DNA of 64,000 bases from an uncultured Neisseriaceae bacterium (GTDB taxonomy: Bacteria > Pseudomonadota > Gammaproteobacteria > Burkholderiales > Neisseriaceae): assembly GCA_945267035.1 (NCBI GenBank), contig CALYOS010000001.1, positions 1 through 64,000 of the forward strand. The letters are read 5' to 3'. Position 1 is the stretch's first letter, and every line of letters begins with the position of its first letter. A program made the translations under genes and the position numbers. The notes beneath the pieces were generated by a model. That model was not told the DNA's origin. It worked only from the letters and a program-made list of their open reading frames with translations, and made no database searches. Positions 31,931-40,211 of the stretch are shown here, one piece after another.

Positions 31931-31965
31931 AAACAGGAATAGCTTCATCTAGATTATTCCTGTTT
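31931..31965 (+). terminator. Terminator after argH
   Basis: An 11-bp perfect stem (AAACAGGAATA/TATTCCTGTTT) with a 13-base loop and T run, 110 bases after the argH stop. Confidence 0.88.
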
Positions 31966-32027
31966 TTATTGGTTGATCAAATAGCGAAATATTAAGATTT
32001 GAATAAATTGTTTGAATTATATCGATA

Positions 32028-32220
32028 TTATTCCATCTCATATCCTGCTTCCGAAAATACATCCATCATGTAACTAGGTGTAAAATCTAAATTGTCGACA
32101 TTATTCCAATAAAAAATTTAGTGCATTATTATCAAACTGACTAATGTGGTCTAATTTTTGAGCCAGTGTACTATCGTGATACCGAAATAATTTATTCGGG
32201 TCACCATCATAGAAACCATT
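32028..32220 (-). pseudogene. Decayed minus-strand gene fragment, unknown
   Basis: On the minus strand the sequence reads as protein-like NGFYDGDPNKLFRYHDSTLAQKL... into a stop. The sense continues one base out of frame as WNNVDNLDFTPSYMMDVFSEAGYEME before TAA at 32028. No start codon is left; TAA precedes the fragment. A single-base shift near 32105 explains both parts. I do not recognise the family. Acidic, aromatic-rich short proteins of this kind are common among immunity genes, but that is only a suggestion. Confidence 0.5.
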
Positions 32221-32409
32221 TTATTTTCATCCGATATTCATTTAGAAAAGATTATTGCACTGAAGTATTTTACTTTTTCTAATAAACAAAGTAATACGCA
32301 TAATAAGGACTTATATTTAATCGCATTATCTATGAATCTACCCCATACTTCTTATGGTAAATGTCCTTATGCACGCTATATTGAAATAGCCTATAAAACA
32401 ATCTGTTAG
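32191..32409 (+). pseudogene. Start-less plus-strand gene fragment, unknown
   Basis: An open stretch of 72 codons without ATG, GTG or TTG near its 5' end. It reads as protein-like TIIETILFSSDIHLEKIIALKYF... to GKCPYARYIEIAYKTIC before TAG. It abuts and slightly overlaps the minus-strand fragment, as expected if two broken genes were joined by deletion. Family unknown. Confidence 0.45.
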
Positions 32410-32496
32410 ATTACAGTTACGCTATGTATTGCAAGACAGAGTGATAGGTTTATGGTAATGGAAAATGCTTAACCCTAAAATTCAAAAAAGCTAGAA

Positions 32497-32714
32497 ATGA
32501 ATAAAATATTATTTCTGTTTGCTCTAGGTATGTGTACCTTTTGTCTGGGGCATGGACTAAAGAAAACGACTTTAACCAATTGGTAACCGCATTAACAGAC
32601 ACCAAATTGGTAGAAGAATTTGATTTTGATGTTTATGAAAAAAAACATCAAGGATCTGAGAAATATATTTTATCTAATGGTAATACAATATTTTCTATGG
32701 ATTTTTTAAAATAA
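32497..32714 (+). pseudogene. Small secreted protein gene with a frameshift in the signal peptide
   Basis: ATG 32497 opens a good signal peptide (MNKILFLFALGMCTF) but that frame stops soon after. One base out of frame the sequence continues SGAWTKENDFNQLVTALTDT... to FSMDFLK at 32714. The two halves join near 32545 at TTTTGTCTGGGG. If repaired, the product would be a secreted protein of about 70 residues. A terminator follows about 110 bases later. No family recognised. Confidence 0.5.
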
Positions 32715-32825
32715 AGTAGGCTTTCAAAGAGAAAGGATCTATACAACATCCTGCTACGCCTACGCTCTCTTATTAAAGATATAAACTCAAATTGCTAGAT
32801 AAACTGTATGCATAAAACAAAAATG

Positions 32826-32848
32826 CCAACTTTTAAAGTTGGTTTTTC
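32826..32848. terminator. Hairpin terminator in the gene graveyard
   Basis: An 8-bp stem CCAACTTT/AAAGTTGG closes almost without a loop (a 1-base centre) and is followed by five T. It lies between the convergent fragments at 32714 and 32893. Confidence 0.65.
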
Positions 32849-32892
32849 GTTTTGTCTCTCATTTTCAATTAGTTATATTGAAACACCTAAGC

Positions 32893-33323
32893 TCATACAT
32901 GATTTACCATTTGTATATCAAAACTGGAACATACTACTTCTATATCATAATCATAAGCATTTATTAATAAATGTTTTAGGTGATTAAATCCATTTAAACT
33001 ATTATTTTTCTCAACTATCTTAGAATTTTCTATTTCTACAATAGCAGATTCAGAATCAGAATGTGCATACATTTCAAATGCTTTATCTGATAAGGCTCCT
33101 CTTATTTCATCTAATCTCAAATTAAACATGATAATGCCATCAAATTGAAATTTTGCCAAAAAGTAATCACTAACTACATTTGGTTTTATACTACATAAAT
33201 CTCTAGAAATAGACAGTACCGCTTCTATTATTCTAGGATTTATAGTTTCAATTTTTTTACCTCAATAGCATCTCTACCTATTATTAATCCAAATTCTTGC
33301 GTTACAATGTCTTTTAATTTCAT
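32893..33323 (-). pseudogene. Small protein gene interrupted at a run of seven A (frameshift or slippage)
   Basis: ATG 33323 starts MKLKDIVTQEFGLIIGRDAIEVKK and this frame stops six codons after the seven-A run at 33252-33258. A -1 shift on A-AAA-AAA gives a continuous protein of about 143 residues: ...KKIETINPRIIEAVLSISRDLCSIKPNVV... to SSFDIQMVNHV. The start overlaps the stop of the upstream ORF as ATGA, which is typical of coupled toxin/immunity or operon pairs. Either the gene is a pseudogene, or it varies by homopolymer length, or ribosomes slip. The family is not recognised. Confidence 0.55.
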
Positions 33324-33607
33324 ATCTTTTTTGTGTTATATGAACATCTTACTTTTATATTGCTAAGTGTTATCTGATGAAAAACGTTTATTTTAGTTAT
33401 TGGTTTTTCTCCTTTTGACTTAGCTTCTGCTAGAGCATCATTAGACGGATTTCCAATCATATTTGAACAAGAATATAAACAAATTGATATGGAATGCCAG
33501 ATTAGGAAAAAATTATTATTGGTCACTTTCAAGTCAATAGTAACATTAATTTGTTGCAATAAAACACCCTTAGAAAAGTAGCCAAACAAACAAAAACTCT
33601 TCCTCAA
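33320..33607 (-). pseudogene. Probable 3' remnant of a larger gene
   Basis: An open frame without a good start (TTG at 33607; first ATG at 33460). The last 50 residues look like a real protein end (MIGNPSNDALAEAKSKGEKPITKINVF...NIKVRCSYNTKKI). Its TGA overlaps the ATG of the next small gene. This arrangement suggests a toxin C-terminus followed by its immunity gene, but no family could be named. Confidence 0.4.
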
Positions 33608-33891
33608 TTGATAACACTCTCTGACTAAACCAATTTTTAAATGGGATAAAGTTTAGTTAATCAGTGCCAGTGATGGAACAAGATAAAAGTCTTGTGAAAA
33701 AAGTCGTTAATCGCCTAGATATTAAAAGGTTATGTTATATGTATTTGTGTTTAGAAATTGGGTATCGATGACCACAGTGCTTTCAAACCAATGGTAAGCT
33801 TAAGATAATTGATCTTAAATAAAATGAGGCCGAAATGCATAAGGAAGTTAATTAGATGAGGATTAAGCCGCGAATTGTTTTGCACTGTTGC

Positions 33892-33920
33892 TTGGTATTA
33901 TGATTTATTTAATTTACAAT
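33892..33920 (+). promoter_or_regulatory. Promoter for the first lipoprotein gene
   Basis: -35 TTGGTA and -10 TACAAT with a 17-base spacer, 62 bases before the start at 33982. A GGGGG ribosome binding site follows at about 33973. Confidence 0.55.
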
Positions 33921-33981
33921 AACTGGTTTTATGCAACTTTGTGTAATTTGTATCAAATAGATATTTAAAAGTGGGGGTTAT

Positions 33982-35097
33982 ATGCGTTTTAGATTTGGTA
34001 AAGTGATGATGGTTTTGGCCATTGCAGGCTTGATAACTGCTTGTAATAAAGCGGTAGATCAACAAGAACCGGATAAGTTGGTACGGGAAGGTTTGCATAA
34101 GCTATCGACTCAGGATACTAAATTCAATTTCAGTGGTGAGGCTAAGTTGCAAACTGAGGTACCAGCTGAAAATAAAGATAGCCAGGCTCAAGCTTCCAGT
34201 GCTAGCGAAGATCTTTCCCCTAGTCTTGTTCCAATGAAACAGTATCAAAATCTTTTAGATTTGATTAGTAAATCATTTACAGTTAAATATACAGGTGCGG
34301 TCGATCTTTCACAGTACAAAATTGAAGTGATTCCTGAATATCATTATGAAGCAAAAAATATTTTATTGTCTTTAAAATTTCCTATTCAGGTGGATTTAAG
34401 TAAGTTGGCTGTGTATATTGATTCTGCAGCATTAACTAATTTTTCAGATACTTTTGCGAAGGAAGCGATGCCATCAAAATATGTTGGTGAACGCTATGTT
34501 AAAGTAGCAGTACCTGAAGATGATATTAAGCGCCTGCCCTTAAGTGATTTATTTAAAGATTTATCTAAAGCTACGGATGACAGCTATGCTTCATTAGATG
34601 CAAAATCTTTTAGTAGTGTTAATGTGGATGATTTTGGAAAAAAAATCAACGCTAAATATCAAGTGAAATTGACCACTAACGCTAAGTTGACTAATAAAAT
34701 GACGATTGTTGCTTTAGATAGTCTGAGCAAATCTTTACAACAGCAAGGTCAAGAAGCAGCTTCAAAAAACGGGCAGTATCAGCAGCAAGATTATGAGGTA
34801 TTAAAACAATATGTTGATAAGTTAAATATGGTTTATAAAAATCAATTAAATAATGATGGTAAGCTAAGTCAATATATGGAAAAAATGCCTATCATTTATG
34901 ACTATTATTTAGATGACAAGGGTCGCATCATTGCAGTGCGTAATAAGATACAGATTTATACTGCATCTAAAGATTTTGAGCGAAATGTTTATGTTATAGC
35001 AGAAAGTCAGATTGATTATTCCGCACCTAAATTTACCATAACTCCAACTGATCAAAATACTTTGAATATTACTTCTCAATTAGTAGGCGTATTCTAA
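33982..35097 (+). CDS. Lipoprotein of unknown function, paralogue 1
   Basis: 371 residues. The signal peptide ends in the lipobox LITAC (Cys21), so it is lipidated. After a short linker it has a region shared with the next gene: EPDKLVREGLHKL...KFNFSGEAKL, KYTGAVDLSQYKIEVIPEYHYEAKN, FPIQVDLSKLAVYIDSA, and near the end DDKGRIIAVRNKIQIY. The alternating beta-strand pattern would suit a LolA/LppX-like half-barrel, but this is only an impression. It is probably periplasmic. It has its own promoter and terminator. No known family assigned. Confidence 0.7.
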   Translation: MRFRFGKVMMVLAIAGLITACNKAVDQQEPDKLVREGLHKLSTQDTKFNFSGEAKLQTEVPAENKDSQAQASSASEDLSPSLVPMKQYQNLLDLISKSFTVKYTGAVDLSQYKIEVIPEYHYEAKNILLSLKFPIQVDLSKLAVYIDSAALTNFSDTFAKEAMPSKYVGERYVKVAVPEDDIKRLPLSDLFKDLSKATDDSYASLDAKSFSSVNVDDFGKKINAKYQVKLTTNAKLTNKMTIVALDSLSKSLQQQGQEAASKNGQYQQQDYEVLKQYVDKLNMVYKNQLNNDGKLSQYMEKMPIIYDYYLDDKGRIIAVRNKIQIYTASKDFERNVYVIAESQIDYSAPKFTITPTDQNTLNITSQLVGVF

Positions 35098-35120
35098 TTG
35101 ATAAAGACCCTATTTTTTCT

Positions 35121-35150
35121 AAACCAACACTTTGATGTGTTGGTTTTTTT
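35121..35150 (+). terminator. Terminator after lipoprotein 1
   Basis: A stem AACCAACAC/GTGTTGGTT with a short loop is followed by eight T, about 25 bases past the stop. Confidence 0.88.
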
Positions 35151-35348
35151 TGTTGATGTTTAAGTAACCCGATTCCACCTCTCATCTTTATGAAGTTATC
35201 CTTAATTGATGCTATTATTAAAAAATGTCTTTTTTCGGTTAGAATCGCGAATAATAATGAATATTTAAATAAATGAGAAATTAAGATGTAATTGAGGGTA
35301 GTTGAGGATATTGAAGTATCCATAAAAATTAGAGAGTTTTTTAGATTA

Positions 35349-36605
35349 ATGAAAGGGAATATTTTGAAAATTTTTAAAATGGTCTGGTTGATAATCGCAT
35401 TTTGCCTAGTTGGGTGCACCTCTGTAAGCAATCAATCACCTGATGAAATGGTCAGGCAGGCTGTTCAACGTAATATTTTGCGTGATAACCAATTTAATTT
35501 AAGTGGTCAGCTAAATGTGCATATTGAAAATAAAATGGATGCCGAAGAAAGTGAAGTAGAAAAAATTGAAGAATATTCGATAAAATCTGATAGCAAAAAT
35601 TTGGAATCATTATCCTCTACTGAATTGAAATCAAAAAATGAGAAAAAAGTGAGTAAACACAGCTCTCAAAAAAATCAGCCTACTGAAAATTATGATGATA
35701 ATGATAATGTATTTACTGAACTATCCAGAGAAGATAAATTTATAGATACTATTAAAGTTTATTTGGATCAATCATCTATATACTTCACAGGGGCTGTTGA
35801 TCTACCAAATAGAAAAATTGAAATCGTTCCTGAATTGCGTCGACAAGCTCGAAATATGTATTCATCTACTAAATTTCCTCTTCAACTTGATCTGAAGAAA
35901 AAACAATTTATCGTAGATGCTGGTCCATACAGACCATTTCTGAATGTTTACTATAAATATAAGGAACTAGATAAAATTTCTGAAAAGCCCTATATAGGTT
36001 GGGATTTTTCAGGTATAGATGATGATACATCTTCTGGAAAACTGTTAGCGCGTGCTTTGCCGAAAATTATTGATGATGCTTTAGCTAGTTATGCTAAAGA
36101 AGACTTTATCTTAATGGATATGGATGAGAGCGGACGTAAAATCGGTGCACGATATCGTATCAGAGTCAATTCGGATTCTCAGAAAAATAAATTATTCCTT
36201 AAAGTTATGCTCAACAGTATCAAGGAGCAGCTGAAGCTAGCTGATGCTAATGACAACGATTCTTCCGATGAATCCAATTCTAAAAAATCTGATGGTTTAA
36301 ACAAAATAAGTGTACTTTTTGAAGATGATGTAGAAGATGAAGAGGCAAATGTAGAAAATAAACCATTTAACACCTTAGCGCAGAATAAAGATTTTTATTT
36401 GGATACTAAAGGTAGAATAATTGGCATAAAGGAATTTAGGAAAATTGAAAGTAAATATATAAAAAATCATATCTTCGTCAATAATGTATGGTTACATTTT
36501 GACTATACCTCACAGCCGAATTTTATAATTAAGTCGACACCGTTAAATACTCAGTATATCGATAATATAAAGGATTATTTTTTAGATTATTATTTTTATC
36601 GATAA
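35349..36605 (+). CDS. Lipoprotein of unknown function, paralogue 2
   Basis: 418 residues from ATG 35349; a TTG 19 codons upstream would bury the signal peptide. The lipobox is LVGC. It shares the layout of the preceding gene (SPDEMVRQAVQRNIL...FNLSGQLNV, YFTGAVDLPNRKIEIVPELRRQARNMY, FPLQLDLKKKQFIVDAG, LDTKGRIIGIKEF). It differs by Ser/Lys/Glu-rich, disordered insertions near residues 65-120 and 295-335. The similarity shows an old tandem duplication. The stop codon lies at the junction of a 40-bp tandem repeat, so the C-terminal residues may be recent. Function unknown. Confidence 0.68.
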   Translation: MKGNILKIFKMVWLIIAFCLVGCTSVSNQSPDEMVRQAVQRNILRDNQFNLSGQLNVHIENKMDAEESEVEKIEEYSIKSDSKNLESLSSTELKSKNEKKVSKHSSQKNQPTENYDDNDNVFTELSREDKFIDTIKVYLDQSSIYFTGAVDLPNRKIEIVPELRRQARNMYSSTKFPLQLDLKKKQFIVDAGPYRPFLNVYYKYKELDKISEKPYIGWDFSGIDDDTSSGKLLARALPKIIDDALASYAKEDFILMDMDESGRKIGARYRIRVNSDSQKNKLFLKVMLNSIKEQLKLADANDNDSSDESNSKKSDGLNKISVLFEDDVEDEEANVENKPFNTLAQNKDFYLDTKGRIIGIKEFRKIESKYIKNHIFVNNVWLHFDYTSQPNFIIKSTPLNTQYIDNIKDYFLDYYFYR

Positions 36606-36640
36606 TATAAATAATTATTTTTTAGATTATTATTTTTCAG
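36561..36640 (+). repeat. Two 40-bp tandem copies across the stop codon of lipoprotein 2
   Basis: 36561-36600 and 36601-36640 are nearly identical (GATAATATAAA...TTATTTTT). The unit is not a multiple of 3, so the second copy is read in another frame and supplies the stop TAA three bases in. Confidence 0.9.
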
Positions 36641-36664
36641 GGCATTAGTAAATGTCTAGTATTA

Positions 36665-36689
36665 AGCCAGTAACATTACTGGCTTTTTT
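36665..36689. terminator. Terminator between lipoprotein 2 and xerD
   Basis: A 9-bp stem AGCCAGTAA/TTACTGGCT with a 2-base spacer and six T lies between the convergent genes. Confidence 0.8.
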
Positions 36690-36697
36690 ATCAAGTT

Positions 36698-37597
36698 TTA
36701 TCCACGAGGATGATGCTGATGAACAATTTGCTTTAATCGTTCGTTGGCAACATGGGTATATATTTGAGTGGTACCGATATCTGCATGTCCAAGTAGTAAT
36801 TGTACGACACGTAAGTCTGCGCCATGGTTGACCAGATGGGTGGCAAAAGCGTGTCTTAACCCATGTGGACTCAAATGGCGTATGCCAGCTTCGCTGGCAT
36901 ATTTACTCACGATCATCCATGCCAGTTGTCGAGTCATGGCTGTTTTTTTCTGACTAACAAAAACCGCATCGCAAGCACGCCCCTTAAGCAAAATCGGTCT
37001 AGCCTGTAGGAAATATTGCTGCAGCCAATCTACGGCTTCCTCTCCCAGTGGTACCATGCGTTGTTTGTTTCCTTTGCCAATGGTGCTCAGTAAGCCGTTT
37101 TGTAAATCTATTTCGTTTAGATGCAGGTTGACGGCTTCACTAACACGTAAACCAGTGGCATAAATTACCTCTAGCAAAGCTTTGTCGCGTAATCCATGTG
37201 GAGAATGGATATCTGGAGCAGCCAATAGGGTATTAATTTGCGTTTCAGAAATAATATCTGGTAAATGCCGCCCTTTTTTGGGCATTTGCAGTTGTTCGGT
37301 AGGTAGGTCTGGTCGTCTATTATATTCTTGTAACCATTGGAACAGACGTTTACAGGCCGACAGAGCACGTGCTTGTGAGCTGGGTTTTTCTTTTTCAACA
37401 AAGATGGAATCGGCCAAGGAAATAGCGTCAACGCTGTACCAGTCTAATTGTTTAAGCTGTAGGCGGTAAGCAATTTTGGTTAAATCGCGGCGGTAACTTT
37501 CTAGAGTATTGTGGGCTAGCTGTTCGCTTAACCATAAATGTTCCAGTAGGGATTCTATGGGCTCAAGAAGAGATGTGGCAAGTTGTTCAATCACCAT
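36698..37597 (-). CDS. xerD: Tyrosine recombinase XerD
   Basis: 299 residues, standard length. The N-terminal SAM-like core-binding domain is about 1-95. The catalytic domain shows Arg in YATGLRVSEAVNL, the HxLR box HLSPHGLRHAFATHLVNHGADLRVVQ and LLGHADIGTTQIYTHVA with His and the nucleophile Tyr. With XerC it resolves chromosome dimers at dif under FtsK control; ftsK is also in this window. Its start overlaps the end of ogt by 7 bases. Confidence 0.95.
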   Translation of the reverse strand: MVIEQLATSLLEPIESLLEHLWLSEQLAHNTLESYRRDLTKIAYRLQLKQLDWYSVDAISLADSIFVEKEKPSSQARALSACKRLFQWLQEYNRRPDLPTEQLQMPKKGRHLPDIISETQINTLLAAPDIHSPHGLRDKALLEVIYATGLRVSEAVNLHLNEIDLQNGLLSTIGKGNKQRMVPLGEEAVDWLQQYFLQARPILLKGRACDAVFVSQKKTAMTRQLAWMIVSKYASEAGIRHLSPHGLRHAFATHLVNHGADLRVVQLLLGHADIGTTQIYTHVANERLKQIVHQHHPRG

Positions 37598-38049
37598 GTC
37601 GCCCCTTCATGGGTTAACAACCAGCGCTTGATGTTTAATTCAAAATCCTGATTACTCAGACTAAATCCTCCTAATCCGCAAGCAGAAACAACCCGATGAC
37701 AGGGGATGATAATTGGCAAAGGATTTCTACCACAAGCTTGACCCACTGCACGGGGTGAACTGCCGATTAAGCGCGCGATATCGCCATAACTGATCACTTG
37801 TCCGTAGGGTATTGCAGCTATAACCTGCCAGACTTTTTGCTGAAAAGGGGTGCCTGATGTAGATGGCGGATACGCGAAATTCTGCAGTTTGCCAGCAAAA
37901 TAAGCATCAAGCTTATTCGCCCACATTCCGGTTAATAAGGGCAAATTAACACTCTGATGCTGCTGCCAGTTAATTTTATGTAATTTTTGCTGCTCATCAA
38001 TTTGCAAAATTAAAGCGCAACAAGGTGCATGATAAATAAAATTATGCAT
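37591..38049 (-). CDS. ogt: Methylated-DNA--protein-cysteine methyltransferase
   Basis: 152 residues. The active site IIPCHRVV lies near 115-122 after the helix-turn-helix FQQKVWQVIAAIPYGQVISYGDIARLIGSSPRAVGQACGRNP. It removes alkyl groups from O6-guanine in a suicidal transfer to the Cys. The gene overlaps bcp (8 bases) and xerD (7 bases), so the three form one operon. Confidence 0.93.
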   Translation of the reverse strand: MHNFIYHAPCCALILQIDEQQKLHKINWQQHQSVNLPLLTGMWANKLDAYFAGKLQNFAYPPSTSGTPFQQKVWQVIAAIPYGQVISYGDIARLIGSSPRAVGQACGRNPLPIIIPCHRVVSACGLGGFSLSNQDFELNIKRWLLTHEGATW

Positions 38050-38491
38050 TGGTATGGCTCAATGTTTCCAGAACTTGTTGAGCATGACCTGCTGCTTTGA
38101 CTTTACGCCATTCATGCATGATTTGACCTTGCTCATTGAGTATAAAGGTGCTGCGTTCAATACCCAATACTTTTTTTCCATACATATTTTTTTCTTTAAT
38201 GACATCAAACTGTCGACAGACGGTTTGTTCAATATCTGATAGTAATGTCAGGTTTAATCCAAATTTACGCATAAAGTTTTGATGGCTTTTCTGGCTGTCA
38301 CGCGATATTCCCACTATGCAATAGCCCAATTGTTGGAATTGAGGTAATAGGGCGTTAAATTCTTGTGCTTCTGTTGTACAGCCGGGCGTACTGTCTTTGG
38401 GATAAAAATAGATGATTAATGGTAGATGCTTTGAAGCTTCAAATAAGTGACCTTGTTGATCGGGTAAGGTAAATAACATGGATGCAGACAT
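38042..38491 (-). CDS. bcp: Peroxiredoxin of the BCP/PrxQ family
   Basis: 149 residues. The peroxidatic Cys is in YFYPKDSTPGCTTEAQEFN (about 31-49). The resolving Cys five residues on, present in E. coli BCP, is Gln/Glu here, so it is of the type that lacks that partner; other Cys occur in GYCIVG and TVCRQF. It reduces peroxides in the cytoplasm. The start MSASM is used; the gene overlaps ogt. Confidence 0.9.
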   Translation of the reverse strand: MSASMLFTLPDQQGHLFEASKHLPLIIYFYPKDSTPGCTTEAQEFNALLPQFQQLGYCIVGISRDSQKSHQNFMRKFGLNLTLLSDIEQTVCRQFDVIKEKNMYGKKVLGIERSTFILNEQGQIMHEWRKVKAAGHAQQVLETLSHTNA

Positions 38492-38516
38492 ATCTCTATT
38501 TCTCTATGATGGGCAA

Positions 38517-38903
38517 TTAATCTTGAATAAATGCAGTTATTAAGGGCGTGTTACCGATTAGGCGACTGCAATGACCATGAATGTTGGAATCAAAAGCAGT
38601 ATTTTCAGGTAAGGTGTCGGCGGAATAAAAATGATCACCAGGACCAAATCGGCGAGTTGAACCATCTCTGAGTCCGATTTCCATCATACCTTGTAATACG
38701 AATAACCACTGTGGTTTTTCAGTACAATGAAAATCACTTTGAAATCCAACTGGACTGTGACGTAGTTGTAATGCGCTTGCCGGTAACCATGGTGAAAGTT
38801 GGCTGCGTTCATTGCCATGGTCTAAATGAATATCTTCTTCTTTAAATCTGGCAAAACCATCTTTATCGGTAAATAGAATTATTTTTTTGAATACAGGCAT
38901 CAT
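38517..38903 (-). CDS. Cupin-domain protein
   Basis: A 128-residue single cupin. The beta-barrel motifs are FHCTEKPQWLFVLQGMMEIGLRDGSTRRFGPGDHFYSADTLPENTAF. Metal ligands appear in FHCTEK and in the later HGHCSRLI. No specific substrate can be assigned. It lies between the MFS transporter and bcp, separated from the former by a hairpin. Confidence 0.75.
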   Translation of the reverse strand: MMPVFKKIILFTDKDGFARFKEEDIHLDHGNERSQLSPWLPASALQLRHSPVGFQSDFHCTEKPQWLFVLQGMMEIGLRDGSTRRFGPGDHFYSADTLPENTAFDSNIHGHCSRLIGNTPLITAFIQD

Positions 38904-38920
38904 GGTAAGTTAAATATAAA

Positions 38921-38953
38921 AAGAAACAGTGCAGATTGTAATTTGTCTGCACT
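38921..38953 (-). terminator. Terminator after the MFS gene
   Basis: An 8-bp stem AGTGCAGA/TCTGCACT; on the minus strand it is followed by GTTTCTTTTTA. It lies 16 bases past the MFS stop. Confidence 0.72.
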
Positions 38954-38968
38954 GTTGTGAAAAGATCA

Positions 38969-40207
38969 TTAGCCAATTACGCCTAGATTATCATCTTCTG
39001 GTGGAATGTGATTTTGTTTAGGTATTAGCCATAATGTGGCTATGATATCTAATAGATAGATTGAAGCCAGTAAACATAAAGCCGCGTAAAATGACCACTC
39101 TTTGACACAAAATCCGATCACCAGTGGTCCAAATCCGCCGACACCACGTCCTAAATTAAATAAGACATTTTGTGCGGTAGCACGGACATGTGGTGGAAAG
39201 TTATCAGAGATAAGGGCACCATATCCCCCGATCATTCCGTTAACAAAAAGACCCATGATGGCACCACAGATCAGTAATGCAGTCGGATCTTGAAGTTGAG
39301 CATATTGGGCAACCATTAAAAAAGCGCCCAATTGATAGACTAAAAATATTTTCCAGCGAGCAAAATGATCAGCGAGATAGCCAAAAAGTAAGATACCAAT
39401 GATCATGCCCATGACGGTGACAGCAGTCCAGTTGCCAGAGGCGGTGAGGCTGAAACCCAGTTTTTTAGCCAGATAACTCGGCATCCAAATCATTAAACCA
39501 TAGTAACCAAAATTTTGTACAGCACAAAGAATAAATATACCTAGACTGGTTTTGGCAGTTTGTCGATCTTTAACGAGTTGCTTTAAGCGCGTGGTAAAAG
39601 ATAATTGCGCTTGGGCATGACTTTGTTTGGTAAATTGCGCGGGTTCGCTGGAGTCGTGACGAATGAAATACGATACTATAGCGGGAAATAAACCAACTAG
39701 GAACATACCACGCCAGCCAATGATGTTGAGCAGAAACGGGGTAATATATGCGGCCGCTAAGACGCCTAGTTGCCAGCCTATACCCACGTAAGCGGAGGCG
39801 CGATTTCGTTTGGATGCTGGCCAGACTTCAGCGATCATGGCCATGCCAATACCAAATTCACCACCTAATCCCATGCCAGCCAGTGTGCGATAAATCAATA
39901 AATCATAATAACCTTGGGCAACGGCACATAATCCGGTAAATAAGGCGAACATTAGAATGGTCATTGAAAGCATGCGCACGCGACCAAAGCGATCGCTTAG
40001 ATGACCAAAGATGATGCCACCAATCACTGAACCGATAAGAGTCCAGGTGACCAGAGAACCAGCCTGAGAAGGGTCAAGATTTAAATCAGCACTGATCGCA
40101 GTGAGCATGAAGCCTAGAATTAGCAAGTCAAAACCATCCATGGCATAACCGCTAACGGCGGCTACCATGGCTTTGGCTGGGGTCAGTTTTTTTGCAGATG
40201 AGCTCAT
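38969..40207 (-). CDS. MFS transporter, AAHS-like (organic/aromatic acid : H+ symport)
   Basis: 412 residues, 12 predicted membrane helices. TM1 has the acidic DGFD motif (YAMDGFDLLILGF) characteristic of the aromatic-acid:H+ symporter group. The loop motif GHLSDRFGRVRML follows TM2 and GLGGEFGIGMAMIAEVWPASKRNRA lies in TM4-5. The second half has GYLADHFARWKIF. The substrate is probably a carboxylate, not determined. It ends 4 bases before ttcA on the same strand. Confidence 0.82.
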   Translation of the reverse strand: MSSSAKKLTPAKAMVAAVSGYAMDGFDLLILGFMLTAISADLNLDPSQAGSLVTWTLIGSVIGGIIFGHLSDRFGRVRMLSMTILMFALFTGLCAVAQGYYDLLIYRTLAGMGLGGEFGIGMAMIAEVWPASKRNRASAYVGIGWQLGVLAAAYITPFLLNIIGWRGMFLVGLFPAIVSYFIRHDSSEPAQFTKQSHAQAQLSFTTRLKQLVKDRQTAKTSLGIFILCAVQNFGYYGLMIWMPSYLAKKLGFSLTASGNWTAVTVMGMIIGILLFGYLADHFARWKIFLVYQLGAFLMVAQYAQLQDPTALLICGAIMGLFVNGMIGGYGALISDNFPPHVRATAQNVLFNLGRGVGGFGPLVIGFCVKEWSFYAALCLLASIYLLDIIATLWLIPKQNHIPPEDDNLGVIG

Positions 40208-40211
40208 AAAT

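Noticed and set aside
33673..33768. 31-codon frame MEQDKSLVKKVVNRLD...
   Set aside because: It has an ATG but no ribosome binding site or promoter and no family; left out of the gene list.
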